From Candidatus Parcubacteria bacterium (GTDB lineage: Bacteria; Patescibacteria; ABY1; UBA1558; GWA2-36-10), in contig JABHSK010000005.1 of assembly GCA_018669975.1 (NCBI GenBank), forward strand, positions 1 to 64,000: 64,000 bases of DNA, written 5' to 3'. Positions 41,788-50,583 of the stretch are shown in pieces. The notes below the pieces were generated by a model that was not told the DNA's origin, did no database searches, and was given only the letters and a program-made list of their open reading frames with translations. The position numbers and the translations under genes were made by a program. Position 1 is the first letter of the stretch; the number at the start of each line of letters is the position of its first letter.

Positions 41788-41908
41788 ATTGATTTTATAA
41801 TCAGAGAATTAGAGCCGCGAGATATTGATTTGTCGTCAGGATTTGATTACTTTTTATAAAAAATTAGGCTTTAAAGATAATAGTATTTGTATGAAAATTA
41901 AATTTTAA
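41788..41908 (+). pseudogene. GNAT acetyltransferase remnant with internal deletion
   Basis: 41 codons in all. The first part reads DFIIRELEPRDIDLSSGF and ends at a stop; overlapping it in another frame, the last part reads FYKKLGFKDNSICMKIKF and ends at TAA 41906-41908. These match the start and the extreme end of GNA1-like N-acetyltransferases (IRELxPxDIxxGF; FYxKxGFKxxSICMxxxF), so the catalytic middle has been deleted. Confidence 0.6.
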
Positions 41909-41912
41909 AAAT

Positions 41913-42104
41913 ATGCTTAATACAGCTATAGTTTTTTTCTTAGGAATGGCCATTGGGTATTTTTTTGGTCAACAAAAAATTAAGGAGCAAATTAAACTAG
42001 GACAAGTATCAGCACCACGGCCTAGTGTTCCTGTGAATAATACTCCACCACCAGTGCCTAGTGCCCCTATAGATAAAGACAGATTAAAGGTCATTAGAAA
42101 ATAA
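41913..42104 (+). CDS. small single-pass membrane protein
   Basis: 63 residues, not recognised. One N-terminal helix (LNTAIVFFLGMAIGYFFG) is followed by a Lys/Gln-rich stretch and a proline-rich linker (PVNNTPPPVPSAP). It resembles small membrane scaffolds; function unknown. Confidence 0.6.
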   Translation: MLNTAIVFFLGMAIGYFFGQQKIKEQIKLGQVSAPRPSVPVNNTPPPVPSAPIDKDRLKVIRK

Positions 42105-42120
42105 TTAATTAAAAAATAAT

Positions 42121-42333
42121 ATGAGTTTAGATAATATATTATATGCTCTAGTAGCAGTTTTGGGATTAGGTACCATTTATGCTTGGTATCAATTTTATAA
42201 AGTAGTCGCTAACAAGTGCGATACTTGTTCAATTGATCTACATGAGAACCCTTTTAAATCTAAATGTTTTACTGGGGCAGTATTTTTTACACTGTCACTG
42301 GCTTTAGCAGTTTACGCGGTTATACTTTTATAA
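42121..42333 (+). CDS. small two-helix membrane protein
   Basis: 70 residues, not recognised. Two hydrophobic segments (ILYALVAVLGLGTIYAWYQF and GAVFFTLSLALAVYAVILL) surround a loop with CDTC and a third cysteine (SKCF), which could be a redox or metal site. Ends 3 bp before metG. Confidence 0.6.
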   Translation: MSLDNILYALVAVLGLGTIYAWYQFYKVVANKCDTCSIDLHENPFKSKCFTGAVFFTLSLALAVYAVILL

Positions 42334-42336
42334 ATT

Positions 42337-43785
42337 ATGGATAAATTAGATAAATTTTATATAACTACACCAATTTATTATGTGAATGATAAGCCACATA
42401 TTGGTCATGCCTACACTACGATCTTGGCTGATGTGTTGGCTCGTTTTTATCGTAGTCAAATTGGCGATGAAAATGTTTATTTTTTGACAGGCACCGATGA
42501 GCATGGAGCTAAGGTTGCAGAATCTGCAGAGAAACAAGGTATTAGTCCTCAAGAATTTACAGATCAGGTTAGCAAGGAGTTTTCAGACGCTTGGAAAAAT
42601 TTAGATATTTCCAACGATCATTTTATTAGAACTACCGACAAGAAGCATCAGCAGGCGGTTGTTAAAATTTTAGAAAAATTAAAAGAAAAGGGTGCTATTT
42701 ATGAGGGTGATTATAACGGTTTGTATTGCGTGGGTTGTGAGAAATTTATTACTAATAGTGAATTGGTAGATGGCAAGTGTCCCGATCACAATAAAAAACC
42801 GCAAGAGTTAACAGAAAAAAATTGGTTTTTTAAGCTTGGTGATTTTTTACCAAAAATAAAAAAGGCCATTGAGTCAGGAGAATTAATGATTTATCCTGAG
42901 ACTAGAAAGAATGAGGTTCTAGGACTTATAGACAAACAAGAGCTACCGGATTTTTCTATATCTAGATCAAAGGATGCTGTTAACTGGGGGATTGACTTGC
43001 CCTGGGATGATTCACAAAAAGTTTATGTATGGATTGATGCTTTGTGTAATTATATAACAGCCCTAGATTATCCAGATGGAAAAGATTTTAAAAAGTTTTG
43101 GCCAGCGGATGCTCACTTTTTAGCATTAGAGATATTAAAATTTCATGCTGTTTATTGGCCAGCAATACTCATGGCTCTAGATATACCTTTACCTAAATTA
43201 AATATTCATGGATTTTTTACCCTTGATGGTAAGAAAATGTCTAAGACTTTAGGTAATGTGATATCGCCCAATGATTTGGTAGATAAATATGGTCCAGAGG
43301 TAACTAAGTATTTAATTTTGTCTCAATTTTCTTTTGGTTCAGAGTCAGATATTAAAGTAGAACATTTTACGGAAAAATATAATGCTGATCTAGTAAATGG
43401 TTTGGGTAACCTGGTTAATCGGGTTACTAATATGATTGAGCAATATTTAGATGGAAAAATAGATAGTGATCAGTTTAATAAACAAATAGTCGGTGGTGAA
43501 GAAATAAAGAATTTACGTTTTCGTGAAGCATTATTGACTATCTGGCAGCTGATTCAAAAAGGTAATGCTTTAATTGATGAGAAAAAACCTTGGCAGCTAG
43601 CTAAAGATGAGGCTAATAAAGAAGAGTTAAATAAGCTCTTGCAAGAATTAGCCAGTGATTTGCACGTAGTAGCTTTATCACTGAAGCCTTTTATGCCTAG
43701 CAAAGCAGAGGAATTGATTAAAATATTGACTGCCAAAAAAGTTATTAAACCCGAACAGCCATTATTTCCGAGGCTAAGTGAGTAG
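42337..43785 (+). CDS. metG: methionyl-tRNA synthetase
   Basis: 482 residues. The HIGH motif is in ITTPIYYVNDKPHIGHAYTT, the KMSKS motif in DGKKMSKTLGNVI (about 299), and tRNA-binding helices follow. One CxxC-type zinc knuckle region (YCVGCEKFI, CPDH) is seen. There is no C-terminal EMAP-like domain, so it is the short type. Charges both Met tRNAs of the cluster at the window start. Confidence 0.96.
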   Translation: MDKLDKFYITTPIYYVNDKPHIGHAYTTILADVLARFYRSQIGDENVYFLTGTDEHGAKVAESAEKQGISPQEFTDQVSKEFSDAWKNLDISNDHFIRTTDKKHQQAVVKILEKLKEKGAIYEGDYNGLYCVGCEKFITNSELVDGKCPDHNKKPQELTEKNWFFKLGDFLPKIKKAIESGELMIYPETRKNEVLGLIDKQELPDFSISRSKDAVNWGIDLPWDDSQKVYVWIDALCNYITALDYPDGKDFKKFWPADAHFLALEILKFHAVYWPAILMALDIPLPKLNIHGFFTLDGKKMSKTLGNVISPNDLVDKYGPEVTKYLILSQFSFGSESDIKVEHFTEKYNADLVNGLGNLVNRVTNMIEQYLDGKIDSDQFNKQIVGGEEIKNLRFREALLTIWQLIQKGNALIDEKKPWQLAKDEANKEELNKLLQELASDLHVVALSLKPFMPSKAEELIKILTAKKVIKPEQPLFPRLSE

Positions 43786-43808
43786 TGTATTAATTTGAAA
43801 TAAAAAAC

Positions 43809-44183
43809 ATGAAAAAATTATTATTTTTATTAAGCTTAGTGGCTATTTTTAGCCTAGGTTGCATTCAATCACCAGGGGGAAGACAATCTAAAAATATAGA
43901 CGCTATAGTTGATAAAATGATGGAGGATGAAAGTTCAGCATTAGAGCAACGTAAAGATGAATTAAAAGAAGAACTGAAGTCAATGTATTGTGAAGAAAAT
44001 TCGGATTGTATTAAAGTAGGTGCGCCTTGCAGTGGTGCTAAAGCGTTTAATAAAAATGCAGAGGAAGCTATAATGGTGCAGGCAGAGTTTACAAAAAATT
44101 ATAAAGGAGCCTGTACAATGGAGATAAAGGAATTTGGTGAACCTTATTGTAAAGATAATCTTTGCACAGTTGATCGTATATAA
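43809..44183 (+). CDS. small Cys-containing lipoprotein
   Basis: 124 residues. Signal KKLLFLLSLVAIFSLGC with a lipobox Cys at about 18. A charged helical stretch follows, and the C-terminal half has CEENSDCIKVGAPCSGAKAF, CTME and YCKDNLC, seven cysteines in a pattern seen in small secreted disulphide-rich domains. No family assigned. Confidence 0.72.
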   Translation: MKKLLFLLSLVAIFSLGCIQSPGGRQSKNIDAIVDKMMEDESSALEQRKDELKEELKSMYCEENSDCIKVGAPCSGAKAFNKNAEEAIMVQAEFTKNYKGACTMEIKEFGEPYCKDNLCTVDRI

Positions 44184-44213
44184 TATTTAGTATATTAATT
44201 TTAAATAAAAAAT

Positions 44214-44720
44214 ATGAGTGTATTTGACATCGTATTGTTAGTAATTTTATTAATCTTCATTTGGAAAGGTTTTCGAGCTGGACTAGTTGGAGCCATCGGT
44301 GGTTTTGTCGGGATTATTATTGCCATTTGGGCAGGTAGTCACTACATGCAGCCAGTTGGACAGTGGGTAATGAGTACCTTAACCATCGGTAGTGAAGCGG
44401 TAGCTAATCTGGTAGCTTTTGCCCTAATATTTATAGGCATTAATGTAGCAGTTGGTATTATAGTTTCTATTATCAATAAAATTTTTCACATTATCCCTTT
44501 TATTGACCTAGCTAATAAATTATTAGGAGCAGTAGTTGGTTTGGTTGGTGGAGCTCTAGCAGTTTCAGCTATAGTTTATTTGATGGGCTTATTTCCTTTT
44601 CACGATGGATTATCTGATATGATGATAAAATCAGAACTTGCTGATTGGGCACTTAAGATAGCAGTAGTGGTTAAACCATTTATTCCAGAGGCCATAAAAA
44701 GTTTAAGGTCAATTTTATAA
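44214..44720 (+). CDS. CvpA-family membrane protein
   Basis: 168 residues with four hydrophobic segments. The start SVFDIVLLVILLIFIWKGFRAGLVGAIGGF is the CvpA signature (the printed run is residues 2-31 in two parts). In E. coli CvpA is needed for colicin V production and affects envelope stability. Two bp before tatD. Confidence 0.85.
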   Translation: MSVFDIVLLVILLIFIWKGFRAGLVGAIGGFVGIIIAIWAGSHYMQPVGQWVMSTLTIGSEAVANLVAFALIFIGINVAVGIIVSIINKIFHIIPFIDLANKLLGAVVGLVGGALAVSAIVYLMGLFPFHDGLSDMMIKSELADWALKIAVVVKPFIPEAIKSLRSIL

Positions 44721-44721
44721 T

Positions 44722-45534
44722 ATGTTGATTGATTCACACTCACATTTAAATTTTGAAGCTTATAAAGACGATCTATCAGAAGTGATAGGTCGTTGCCATC
44801 AGGCTAAGATGAAAGTCATTAATGTTGGTGCAGCTTTAGATACCAGTATTAAGGCTGTAGAGATTGCTCAGCAAGAAAAAGATATGTATGCCACTATTGG
44901 CTTGCATCCGATTCATGTTTTTGATGAAGAGTTTGATGCTAAAGTTTATCAAAAAATTATTGATGAGAATCCAGAGCAGATAGTAGCCATGGGGGAGACG
45001 GGATTTGATTATTTTCATCTGTGGCAGTGTTTGGAAAAAGGCGCCGCTTCAATAGAAGAGGCTAAAGCCAAACAAACGGAAGTATTTGGTCAACATGTAG
45101 ATTTGGCTAAGAAAAATAATTTACCACTCATGGTGCATGGACGTAACGGCAAAGAAGATATTACTGCCTATCAAGATATTTATAATTTACTTAAAGAGCT
45201 TGGCTATAATAAAGGCATGGTGCATTGTTATGGTGGTAGTCTGAAAGAAGCTAAGAAGTTTGTGGAATTGGGTTTTCATATCGGTTTCACTGGAATAGCT
45301 ACATTTGACAAAACAGGGGTTTTAGAGGAAATTATAAAGTGGATACCACAGGATAAAATGATTATTGAAACAGACGCTCCCTATTTGACACCAGTGCCAC
45401 ACCGAGGTAAGCGCAATGAACCTGTTTTTGTAAAAAATGTAGCTGATAAGATTGCCCAAATCAAAAGTCTATCAGTTGAAGAGGTGATTGAAATTACAGG
45501 TAATAATTCTATTAATTTGTTTAATTTAAAATAA
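44722..45534 (+). CDS. tatD: TatD-family metal-dependent DNase
   Basis: 270 residues. The metal ligands are visible: IDSHSHLNF, MGETGFDYF, LMVHGRNG, MVHCYGGS and IIETDAPYLTP. An insert around CLEKGAASIEEA is longer than in E. coli TatD. The family are 3'-5' DNases or AP endonucleases. Confidence 0.93.
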   Translation: MLIDSHSHLNFEAYKDDLSEVIGRCHQAKMKVINVGAALDTSIKAVEIAQQEKDMYATIGLHPIHVFDEEFDAKVYQKIIDENPEQIVAMGETGFDYFHLWQCLEKGAASIEEAKAKQTEVFGQHVDLAKKNNLPLMVHGRNGKEDITAYQDIYNLLKELGYNKGMVHCYGGSLKEAKKFVELGFHIGFTGIATFDKTGVLEEIIKWIPQDKMIIETDAPYLTPVPHRGKRNEPVFVKNVADKIAQIKSLSVEEVIEITGNNSINLFNLK

Positions 45535-45549
45535 TTAGCCATAGATAAT

Positions 45550-46029
45550 ATGGAAGACAAGCAGATTATTGAAAAATGTATAGAGTTAGCTAAACAGGGT
45601 CTAGTCCAGGGGCAAGCACCTTTTTCTAGTATCATCACTAAAGACAATAAGATTGTAGCTGAATCAACTAATGGCTCAAAAGATAGAACATCTGATCATG
45701 CTGAAATTCTTGTGCTTGATAAAGCTCATCAAATTTTAAAAAGTGCTGACTTGTCTGATTGCACCTTATATACAATTTGTGAGCCATGTCCCATGTGTTC
45801 GTTTATGATACGTGAATATAGAATAAAAAAAGTAGTTATTGCTCTTAGTTCACCATTTATGGGGGGTTATTCCAAGTGGCCTATTTTACAGGATGATGAG
45901 ATTACACAATTTAAAGATTATTTTGCCCCACCACCAGAAGTAGTAACCGGTATTTTAGAGGCCGAAGCAAAAAAAGTTTTTGATCAAACTCCCTTATGGA
46001 TGTTTGGCAGCGAAGTTAAAAAGAAATAA
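45550..46029 (+). CDS. nucleoside/CMP deaminase-family zinc enzyme
   Basis: 159 residues. The zinc site is DHAEILVLD (His and catalytic Glu) with CEPCPMCSF. The overall length and the SPFMGGYSKWPILQDDEI segment suggest a guanine or cytidine-type deaminase rather than tRNA adenosine deaminase; the exact substrate is uncertain. Confidence 0.82.
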   Translation: MEDKQIIEKCIELAKQGLVQGQAPFSSIITKDNKIVAESTNGSKDRTSDHAEILVLDKAHQILKSADLSDCTLYTICEPCPMCSFMIREYRIKKVVIALSSPFMGGYSKWPILQDDEITQFKDYFAPPPEVVTGILEAEAKKVFDQTPLWMFGSEVKKK

Positions 46030-46032
46030 AAT

Positions 46033-46764
46033 ATGCAATTTAAAAAATTTCAAGACAAACTAATTCCAAATGACATCGAATTACTTGTACCAGACAATTC
46101 ACCAAGTAATATTTTAATTTATATTCCTTGGCATGAAAAATATTTAGAGTATGTACAGCCAGAATTTAAAGATTTTTTTCTAAAGGCTTTGCCTAAGCTA
46201 CATGCGCGAACTACTGATGTACACACAGCTATTTCTTTATCCTATTTAGACAAGATTATTGATTTGCATCAAGACAAGGCAAATCGTCAGGTGGTAGCCC
46301 TGGGATTGATATTACATGACATTGGTTGGGCTAGCTTATCTGAGCAGGAGATAATTGATAGCTTGTCTGATTATAAGGGTTTGGTGTTGAGTGAAACTAC
46401 AAAGGGGCCAAAAGAGCGACATGCTATCGAGGGTGTTAAAGTTTCAGGGAAGCTATTAAATGACTTTGATTTTGAACCGCCACTTAGCGCAGAAGACAAG
46501 CAAGAAATTTTAGATGCAGTTAAATATCATGATGAGCCAGAGCAGGGAACTGTCAACGCTCAACTAGTGGCTGATTTGGATCGATTGTGGTCATTTACTC
46601 ATGAGAATTTTTGGCAGGACACCATTCGTAAAGATGTGACACCAGAACAATATTTAGCAAATTTAACTAAAGATAGTGAAACTTATTTTTCTACTAAAGC
46701 GGGTCTTATTATTGCTAAAGAATTATTGCAAGATAGAGCCAAGGAAGTAGAGCAGAGTAAATAA
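46033..46764 (+). CDS. HD-domain phosphohydrolase
   Basis: 243 residues. Metal ligands of the HD fold: HTAISLSYL, LGLILHDIGWASLS and VKYHDEPE, with a later Asp in LVADLDRLW. Probably a nucleotide or small-phosphate hydrolase. Between deaminase and PRTase genes at 3-5 bp spacing, so a nucleotide-salvage cluster is plausible. Confidence 0.82.
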   Translation: MQFKKFQDKLIPNDIELLVPDNSPSNILIYIPWHEKYLEYVQPEFKDFFLKALPKLHARTTDVHTAISLSYLDKIIDLHQDKANRQVVALGLILHDIGWASLSEQEIIDSLSDYKGLVLSETTKGPKERHAIEGVKVSGKLLNDFDFEPPLSAEDKQEILDAVKYHDEPEQGTVNAQLVADLDRLWSFTHENFWQDTIRKDVTPEQYLANLTKDSETYFSTKAGLIIAKELLQDRAKEVEQSK

Positions 46765-46769
46765 AATAC

Positions 46770-47510
46770 ATGGAAACCTTTAAAGCAAATTATACTAAGA
46801 TTGAAAAACCTGAGAATACAAGTTCAGAGGATTTTAAGGTCCAAGAAATTATCGAAGAATTAAGAGACCCCCTGAGCAAGATCATCGAACAGGTCTTGGA
46901 AAAAATAAAACAGGGTAAATATGGCCTGATCATTGGCGATGATGCTAGTGGGCGTATTCCGACCATTATCCTTTCCAGATTTATGAATAAAGTCAGTAAT
47001 CATCTCAACACAGCCAAGCCCAAGGTAGGGTTTTTTACGGGCTCTTCTGGTTTGACTTCAAAGCAGATAGAATCAAAAAAAGAGGCAATCAAAGAAAGTG
47101 TCGATAAAAGTGACGTAGATTTAGGGGATGATAATGAAGTCTTGGTTGTCACAGATACTGTGGCTACGGGGGCTAGTGTTGCACCAATTTTTCAAGCCTT
47201 AAAAGAAATGGGGGTTAATACAGAAGTTGCAACAATTGGTATTGATAATGGCAGTGGAGTGTTTGCGGATACTCCTTTGAAGCAAAAAGCTAATGTAGAA
47301 CGGATATTGGGAGTAAAAATATATCATGGTCAAGAGGGAACGCCAGATGTGTTTTATAAAGACAAAGGTAAACTATCGGGAGTTGAGAAAAACCCTGAAG
47401 ATTTGCACGCGCATGTTTATAAGCCAGAGCCAGAGATGGTTATTGCTGCTAGAAAATATGCAGAAGAATTAGCTGATGAATTATTTGCAGAATTTAAAGA
47501 TAGGTTATAA
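46770..47510 (+). CDS. phosphoribosyltransferase-like protein
   Basis: 246 residues. The PRPP loop reads VLVVTDTVATGASVAP, with a preceding YGLIIGDDASGRIP flexible part. It belongs to the type I PRTase fold; the C-terminal acidic tail (ELADELFAEFKDRL) is unusual. Substrate unknown. Confidence 0.75.
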   Translation: METFKANYTKIEKPENTSSEDFKVQEIIEELRDPLSKIIEQVLEKIKQGKYGLIIGDDASGRIPTIILSRFMNKVSNHLNTAKPKVGFFTGSSGLTSKQIESKKEAIKESVDKSDVDLGDDNEVLVVTDTVATGASVAPIFQALKEMGVNTEVATIGIDNGSGVFADTPLKQKANVERILGVKIYHGQEGTPDVFYKDKGKLSGVEKNPEDLHAHVYKPEPEMVIAARKYAEELADELFAEFKDRL

Positions 47511-47520
47511 TATAAAATAT

Positions 47521-48564
47521 ATGGAATATCTAAATACAATTTTAATCGTAGTAGCTTTTGCAGTTGTGATTTGGCTTTTATTAAAAAAGAAAGAGCCAGA
47601 AGAAAAAAAGGAAGACAAGGCCATGTTGATGTTGCAGCAGCAGATAAATAATCTGACCAAACAACTGGGAGAGAAGATTGATAAAACCAATCAGCACTCT
47701 TCTAAAATGTTGCAGGATCAATTTATAGAAACTTCTCGTATTTCTAAAGATGTGACTGAAAAACTTCTTAAATTAGAAGAAACTAATAAACAGGTGGTTG
47801 GTTTTACTGATCAGTTGCAAAATTTGGAAAAAGTTTTAACCAACGCTAAAACTAGAGGTAATCTAGGTGAAGCAAGTTTGGAGATGATTCTTTCTAATAT
47901 TTTACCACCACAGTCATATGAAATGCAGTATCATTTCAAAAATGGTGAAGCGGTGGATGCGGTTGTAAAAATTAAAGATAAGGTGTTGCCAGTCGACGCT
48001 AAATTTTCTTTAGAAAATTATAGAAGGATTATTGATGAAAAAGATAAAGCCAAAAAACTAGCTTTAGAAAAAGAATTTAAAAATGACTTAAAGAAAAGAA
48101 TAGACGAAACTTCAAAATATATTCGTCCAAATGAAAGTACTTTAGATTTTGCTTTTATGTTTATCCCAGCAGAAGGTATCTACTATGATTTGTTAATCAA
48201 TGAAGTAGGCGCAGTCAAAGTAAATACTCGTAGCTTGATTGATTATGCTTTTAATGAAAAGAAAGTAATTATTGTTTCACCAACTACCTTTGCTGCTTAT
48301 TTGCAAACAGTCTTGCAGGGTCTCAAAGCCCTGCAGATAGAGGAATCAGCTAAGGAGATTCGTAAGAATGTGGAAAAATTACAAAAACACATGTTGGCCT
48401 ATGCTGAATATCAGAAAAAACTAGGTAATCAGCTATCTACAGTAACAAATACTTATAATTTTTCTAATAAAGAATTCAAGAAAATAGATAAAGATATTTT
48501 GAAAATTAGTGGCAAAGGTGGAGATTTAGAACTAGAGGATATAGAAAAACCAAGATTAGAATAA
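47521..48564 (+). CDS. rmuC: DNA recombination protein RmuC
   Basis: 347 residues from ATG 47521. An N-terminal anchor helix (TILIVVAFAVVIWLLL) and a coiled coil are followed by the RmuC nuclease-like core: GNLGEASLEMIL, LPVDAKFSLENYRR, FAFMFIPAEGIYYDLL and VSPTTFAAYLQTV (partly quoted). RmuC limits DNA inversions in E. coli. An upstream in-frame ATG at 47476 overlaps the previous gene and is not preferred. Confidence 0.92.
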   Translation: MEYLNTILIVVAFAVVIWLLLKKKEPEEKKEDKAMLMLQQQINNLTKQLGEKIDKTNQHSSKMLQDQFIETSRISKDVTEKLLKLEETNKQVVGFTDQLQNLEKVLTNAKTRGNLGEASLEMILSNILPPQSYEMQYHFKNGEAVDAVVKIKDKVLPVDAKFSLENYRRIIDEKDKAKKLALEKEFKNDLKKRIDETSKYIRPNESTLDFAFMFIPAEGIYYDLLINEVGAVKVNTRSLIDYAFNEKKVIIVSPTTFAAYLQTVLQGLKALQIEESAKEIRKNVEKLQKHMLAYAEYQKKLGNQLSTVTNTYNFSNKEFKKIDKDILKISGKGGDLELEDIEKPRLE

Positions 48565-48576
48565 TATATTTTAGTG

Positions 48577-48613
48577 CCGCGACCCTTCGACTATGCTCAG
48601 GGTCGCGGTTTTT
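48577..48613 (+). terminator. intrinsic terminator of rmuC
   Basis: Perfect 10-bp stem CCGCGACCCT / AGGGTCGCGG followed by five Ts. Confidence 0.92.
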
Positions 48614-48624
48614 ATTTAAAATAA

Positions 48625-48650
48625 AAAACCCCGCGATAAGATCACGGGGC
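48625..48650 (-). terminator. terminator of the secreted protein gene
   Basis: Read leftward, GCCCCGTGATC then ATCGCGGGG and a T-run. It ends the gene at 48657-49040. Confidence 0.8.
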
Positions 48651-48656
48651 CTGAGT

Positions 48657-49040
48657 CTACTGTGGACGCACGTTCCAAAAGTCAACGCTCATTGTCAGTT
48701 TGCCGCGGTCGGTGATTTCGAGAACTGTGATGGTCAGCATCCGGGCACTTTGCATTTCCTGGTTGTTGTGGTATCGGATCGTGTACGAGCCGCCTTCATA
48801 GATAGTGACAGCAAAGTTGTCGCTGCCGTAGACATCGATCATGAAGGTTACTTCCATGTCCCCATATCCGACATAGCGGATGGAATTTACCTCAGGAGTA
48901 GAGGCTTCTTCGACGGTGATGTAGTCGTTGGGATGGGAAGTCTTTTCGAACTTTTGGCTGACGACTTGATCTTGGCCGCTGGCCATGACGGGAATAGCTA
49001 GCAAAATAGCCAACAAAGCAATTGGTATAAGAGAACGCAT
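48657..49040 (-). CDS. small secreted protein, SD-led
   Basis: 127 residues, not recognised. A signal peptide MRSLIPIALLAILLAIPVMA with a likely cut after SGQ precedes a beta-rich domain of about 100 residues (YGDMEVTFMIDVYGSDNFAV, GGSYTIRYHNNQEM, LTITVLEITDRGKLTM). G+C looks higher than that of its neighbours and codon choice differs. ATG 49040 is preceded by AAAGGT. Stands alone with its own promoter, a structured leader of about 115 nt and terminator. Confidence 0.75.
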   Translation of the reverse strand: MRSLIPIALLAILLAIPVMASGQDQVVSQKFEKTSHPNDYITVEEASTPEVNSIRYVGYGDMEVTFMIDVYGSDNFAVTIYEGGSYTIRYHNNQEMQSARMLTITVLEITDRGKLTMSVDFWNVRPQ

Positions 49041-49160
49041 TTTTCTCTACCTTTCATGAGTATGGAATGTAATTTACCTATTTTTAAGCATTTTTCAGTT
49101 AAAGCCTCCTTTGTAAAGAGCGATTTTTGTAGGTTTTTGACCTACTATGAATTATTATCT

Positions 49161-49190
49161 AATATAGTTGATTTTTCGGTATTATGTCAA
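49161..49190 (-). promoter_or_regulatory. promoter of the secreted protein gene
   Basis: On the minus strand TTGACA (49190-49185), 18 bp, TATATT (49166-49161). Divergent from the ATP synthase promoter 25 bp away. Confidence 0.65.
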
Positions 49191-49214
49191 TTCTATTAAA
49201 AACCAAAAAAACTA

Positions 49215-49243
49215 TTGACTTTTCAGCAATTAAGGTATACAAT
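49215..49243 (+). promoter_or_regulatory. promoter of the ATP synthase operon
   Basis: TTGACT (49215-49220), 17 bp, TACAAT (49238-49243). It lies inside the upstream extension of the atpZ ORF, which supports the start at 49280. Confidence 0.75.
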
Positions 49244-49279
49244 ATAGCCGCTTTTTGTTGGTTAAAATTATCCAAGCAT

Positions 49280-49582
49280 ATGTCAGAAGACCCAAAGAAC
49301 AAGCAAACAAAAGATAACGAATGGCTACGCCGTGGATTAATGATGTTTGCTGAAAGTTCTGGCTGGATAGCTATTCCAGTTGTTGGTGGTTTATTTTTAG
49401 GACGTTGGTTGGATGAAAAGCAGGGCACAGACCCACTATACTTCCTAAGTATTACAGGTTTAGCCTTTATTATTTCATGTATCGGCATTGGTATTACTGG
49501 TGTTAAATATATGAAGCAAATTGACGAAGAGTATCAGAGTAAAAAAAAAATAAGTAACGAAAGTCAAAAAGAAGGTAAATAA
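49280..49582 (+). CDS. atpZ: AtpZ/AtpI-like ATP synthase accessory protein
   Basis: 100 residues from ATG 49280. Two hydrophobic segments (SSGWIAIPVVGGLFLGRWLD and FLSITGLAFIISCIGIGITG) of the F0F1-ATPase gene 1 / AtpZ family. These small proteins help assemble the c-ring or transport magnesium/calcium. First gene of the operon, one base before atpB. Confidence 0.82.
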   Translation: MSEDPKNKQTKDNEWLRRGLMMFAESSGWIAIPVVGGLFLGRWLDEKQGTDPLYFLSITGLAFIISCIGIGITGVKYMKQIDEEYQSKKKISNESQKEGK

Positions 49583-49583
49583 A

Positions 49584-50492
49584 ATGAACGCAGATTCAAT
49601 AGAACATAATGATAAAAGTACTGAAGAATCCGCTCATCATGACGATGAGATGGGTGAATCGGTGCAAGAACATATAGAGGGCGATGCTCATACTGAGCAA
49701 GAAGTTCATGGCGAAGAACACCACGAACACACATTGTATGCTGAAACATTATTTAATGTTGGCAGTTTTAATGTGACCAATTCACTGCTTACATCTTGGC
49801 TAGCAGTTTTTTTAATTATCATTTTGTCTTTAGTGATTAGAGCTAAGAATAGTCGTTTACCATCAGCTTTTCAGAGCTTCATAGAAACTATTATAGAAGG
49901 TGCGCTTAATATGATGGATTTAGTGACCGATGACAGGGACAAGAGTAAAAAAGTTTTCCCAATTGTATTTTCTATTTTTATTTTCGTATTGGTAAATAAT
50001 TGGTTAGGACTTTTACCAGGGCTAGGTTCAATTACTTATAATGGTACAGCACTATTACGTGGTGGTACTGCAGATCTAAATACCTCTCTGGCTCTAGGAT
50101 TATTTTCTGTGATTTCTGCTAACATTTTTGGAATTATTGTGGTTGGTGGTTGGAAATATTTTAATAAGTTTGTAAACATTAAAGCTCTTTTAGAAATTCC
50201 AGGTAAGATCAAAAAAGATCCGACTATTGTTTTAGTCAATCCGATAAACTTTTTTGTCGGTTTGATTGAGATAATATCTGAATTTGCTAAAGTAGCCTCA
50301 CTTTCATTTAGGTTATTCGGAAATGTATTTGCTGGAGAGGTGTTAATCGCTTCTATTTCAGCTATGATGGCCTATGGTGTACCGCTACCTTTTATGTTTT
50401 TAGAAATCATAGTTGGTATTATTCAGGCATTGATTTTCTCTATCCTGACCTTAGTGTATTACACTATCGCCTCCACAGAACACGAGCACTAG
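49584..50492 (+). CDS. atpB: ATP synthase Fo subunit a
   Basis: 302 residues. The channel subunit that carries protons to the c-ring. The essential Arg is in SLSFRLFGNVFAGEVL (about 236). The hydrophilic N-terminus of about 50 residues is unusually rich in His and Glu (for example EEHHEHT, EESAHHDDE), a feature not seen in E. coli subunit a. Five to six transmembrane helices follow. Confidence 0.95.
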   Translation: MNADSIEHNDKSTEESAHHDDEMGESVQEHIEGDAHTEQEVHGEEHHEHTLYAETLFNVGSFNVTNSLLTSWLAVFLIIILSLVIRAKNSRLPSAFQSFIETIIEGALNMMDLVTDDRDKSKKVFPIVFSIFIFVLVNNWLGLLPGLGSITYNGTALLRGGTADLNTSLALGLFSVISANIFGIIVVGGWKYFNKFVNIKALLEIPGKIKKDPTIVLVNPINFFVGLIEIISEFAKVASLSFRLFGNVFAGEVLIASISAMMAYGVPLPFMFLEIIVGIIQALIFSILTLVYYTIASTEHEH

Positions 50493-50516
50493 TTTATTTA
50501 TAAATAATTAATTATA

Positions 50517-50567
50517 GATAATTAAAGCGACGTAAAACAAATAATAATAAGATCGACTTTAATTATC
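50517..50567 (+). promoter_or_regulatory. hairpin before atpE
   Basis: GATAATTAAAGCGA (50517-50530) pairs with TCGACTTTAATTATC (50553-50567), 14 bp with one bulge, loop 22 nt. It lies directly before the SD AAAGGA of atpE and probably stabilises or processes the mRNA. Confidence 0.65.
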
Positions 50568-50583
50568 AGAAAGGAACAGAAAA

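Noticed and set aside
49184..49279. Upstream start for atpZ.
   Set aside because: The operon promoter at 49215-49243 lies within this extension, so the mRNA would begin after it.
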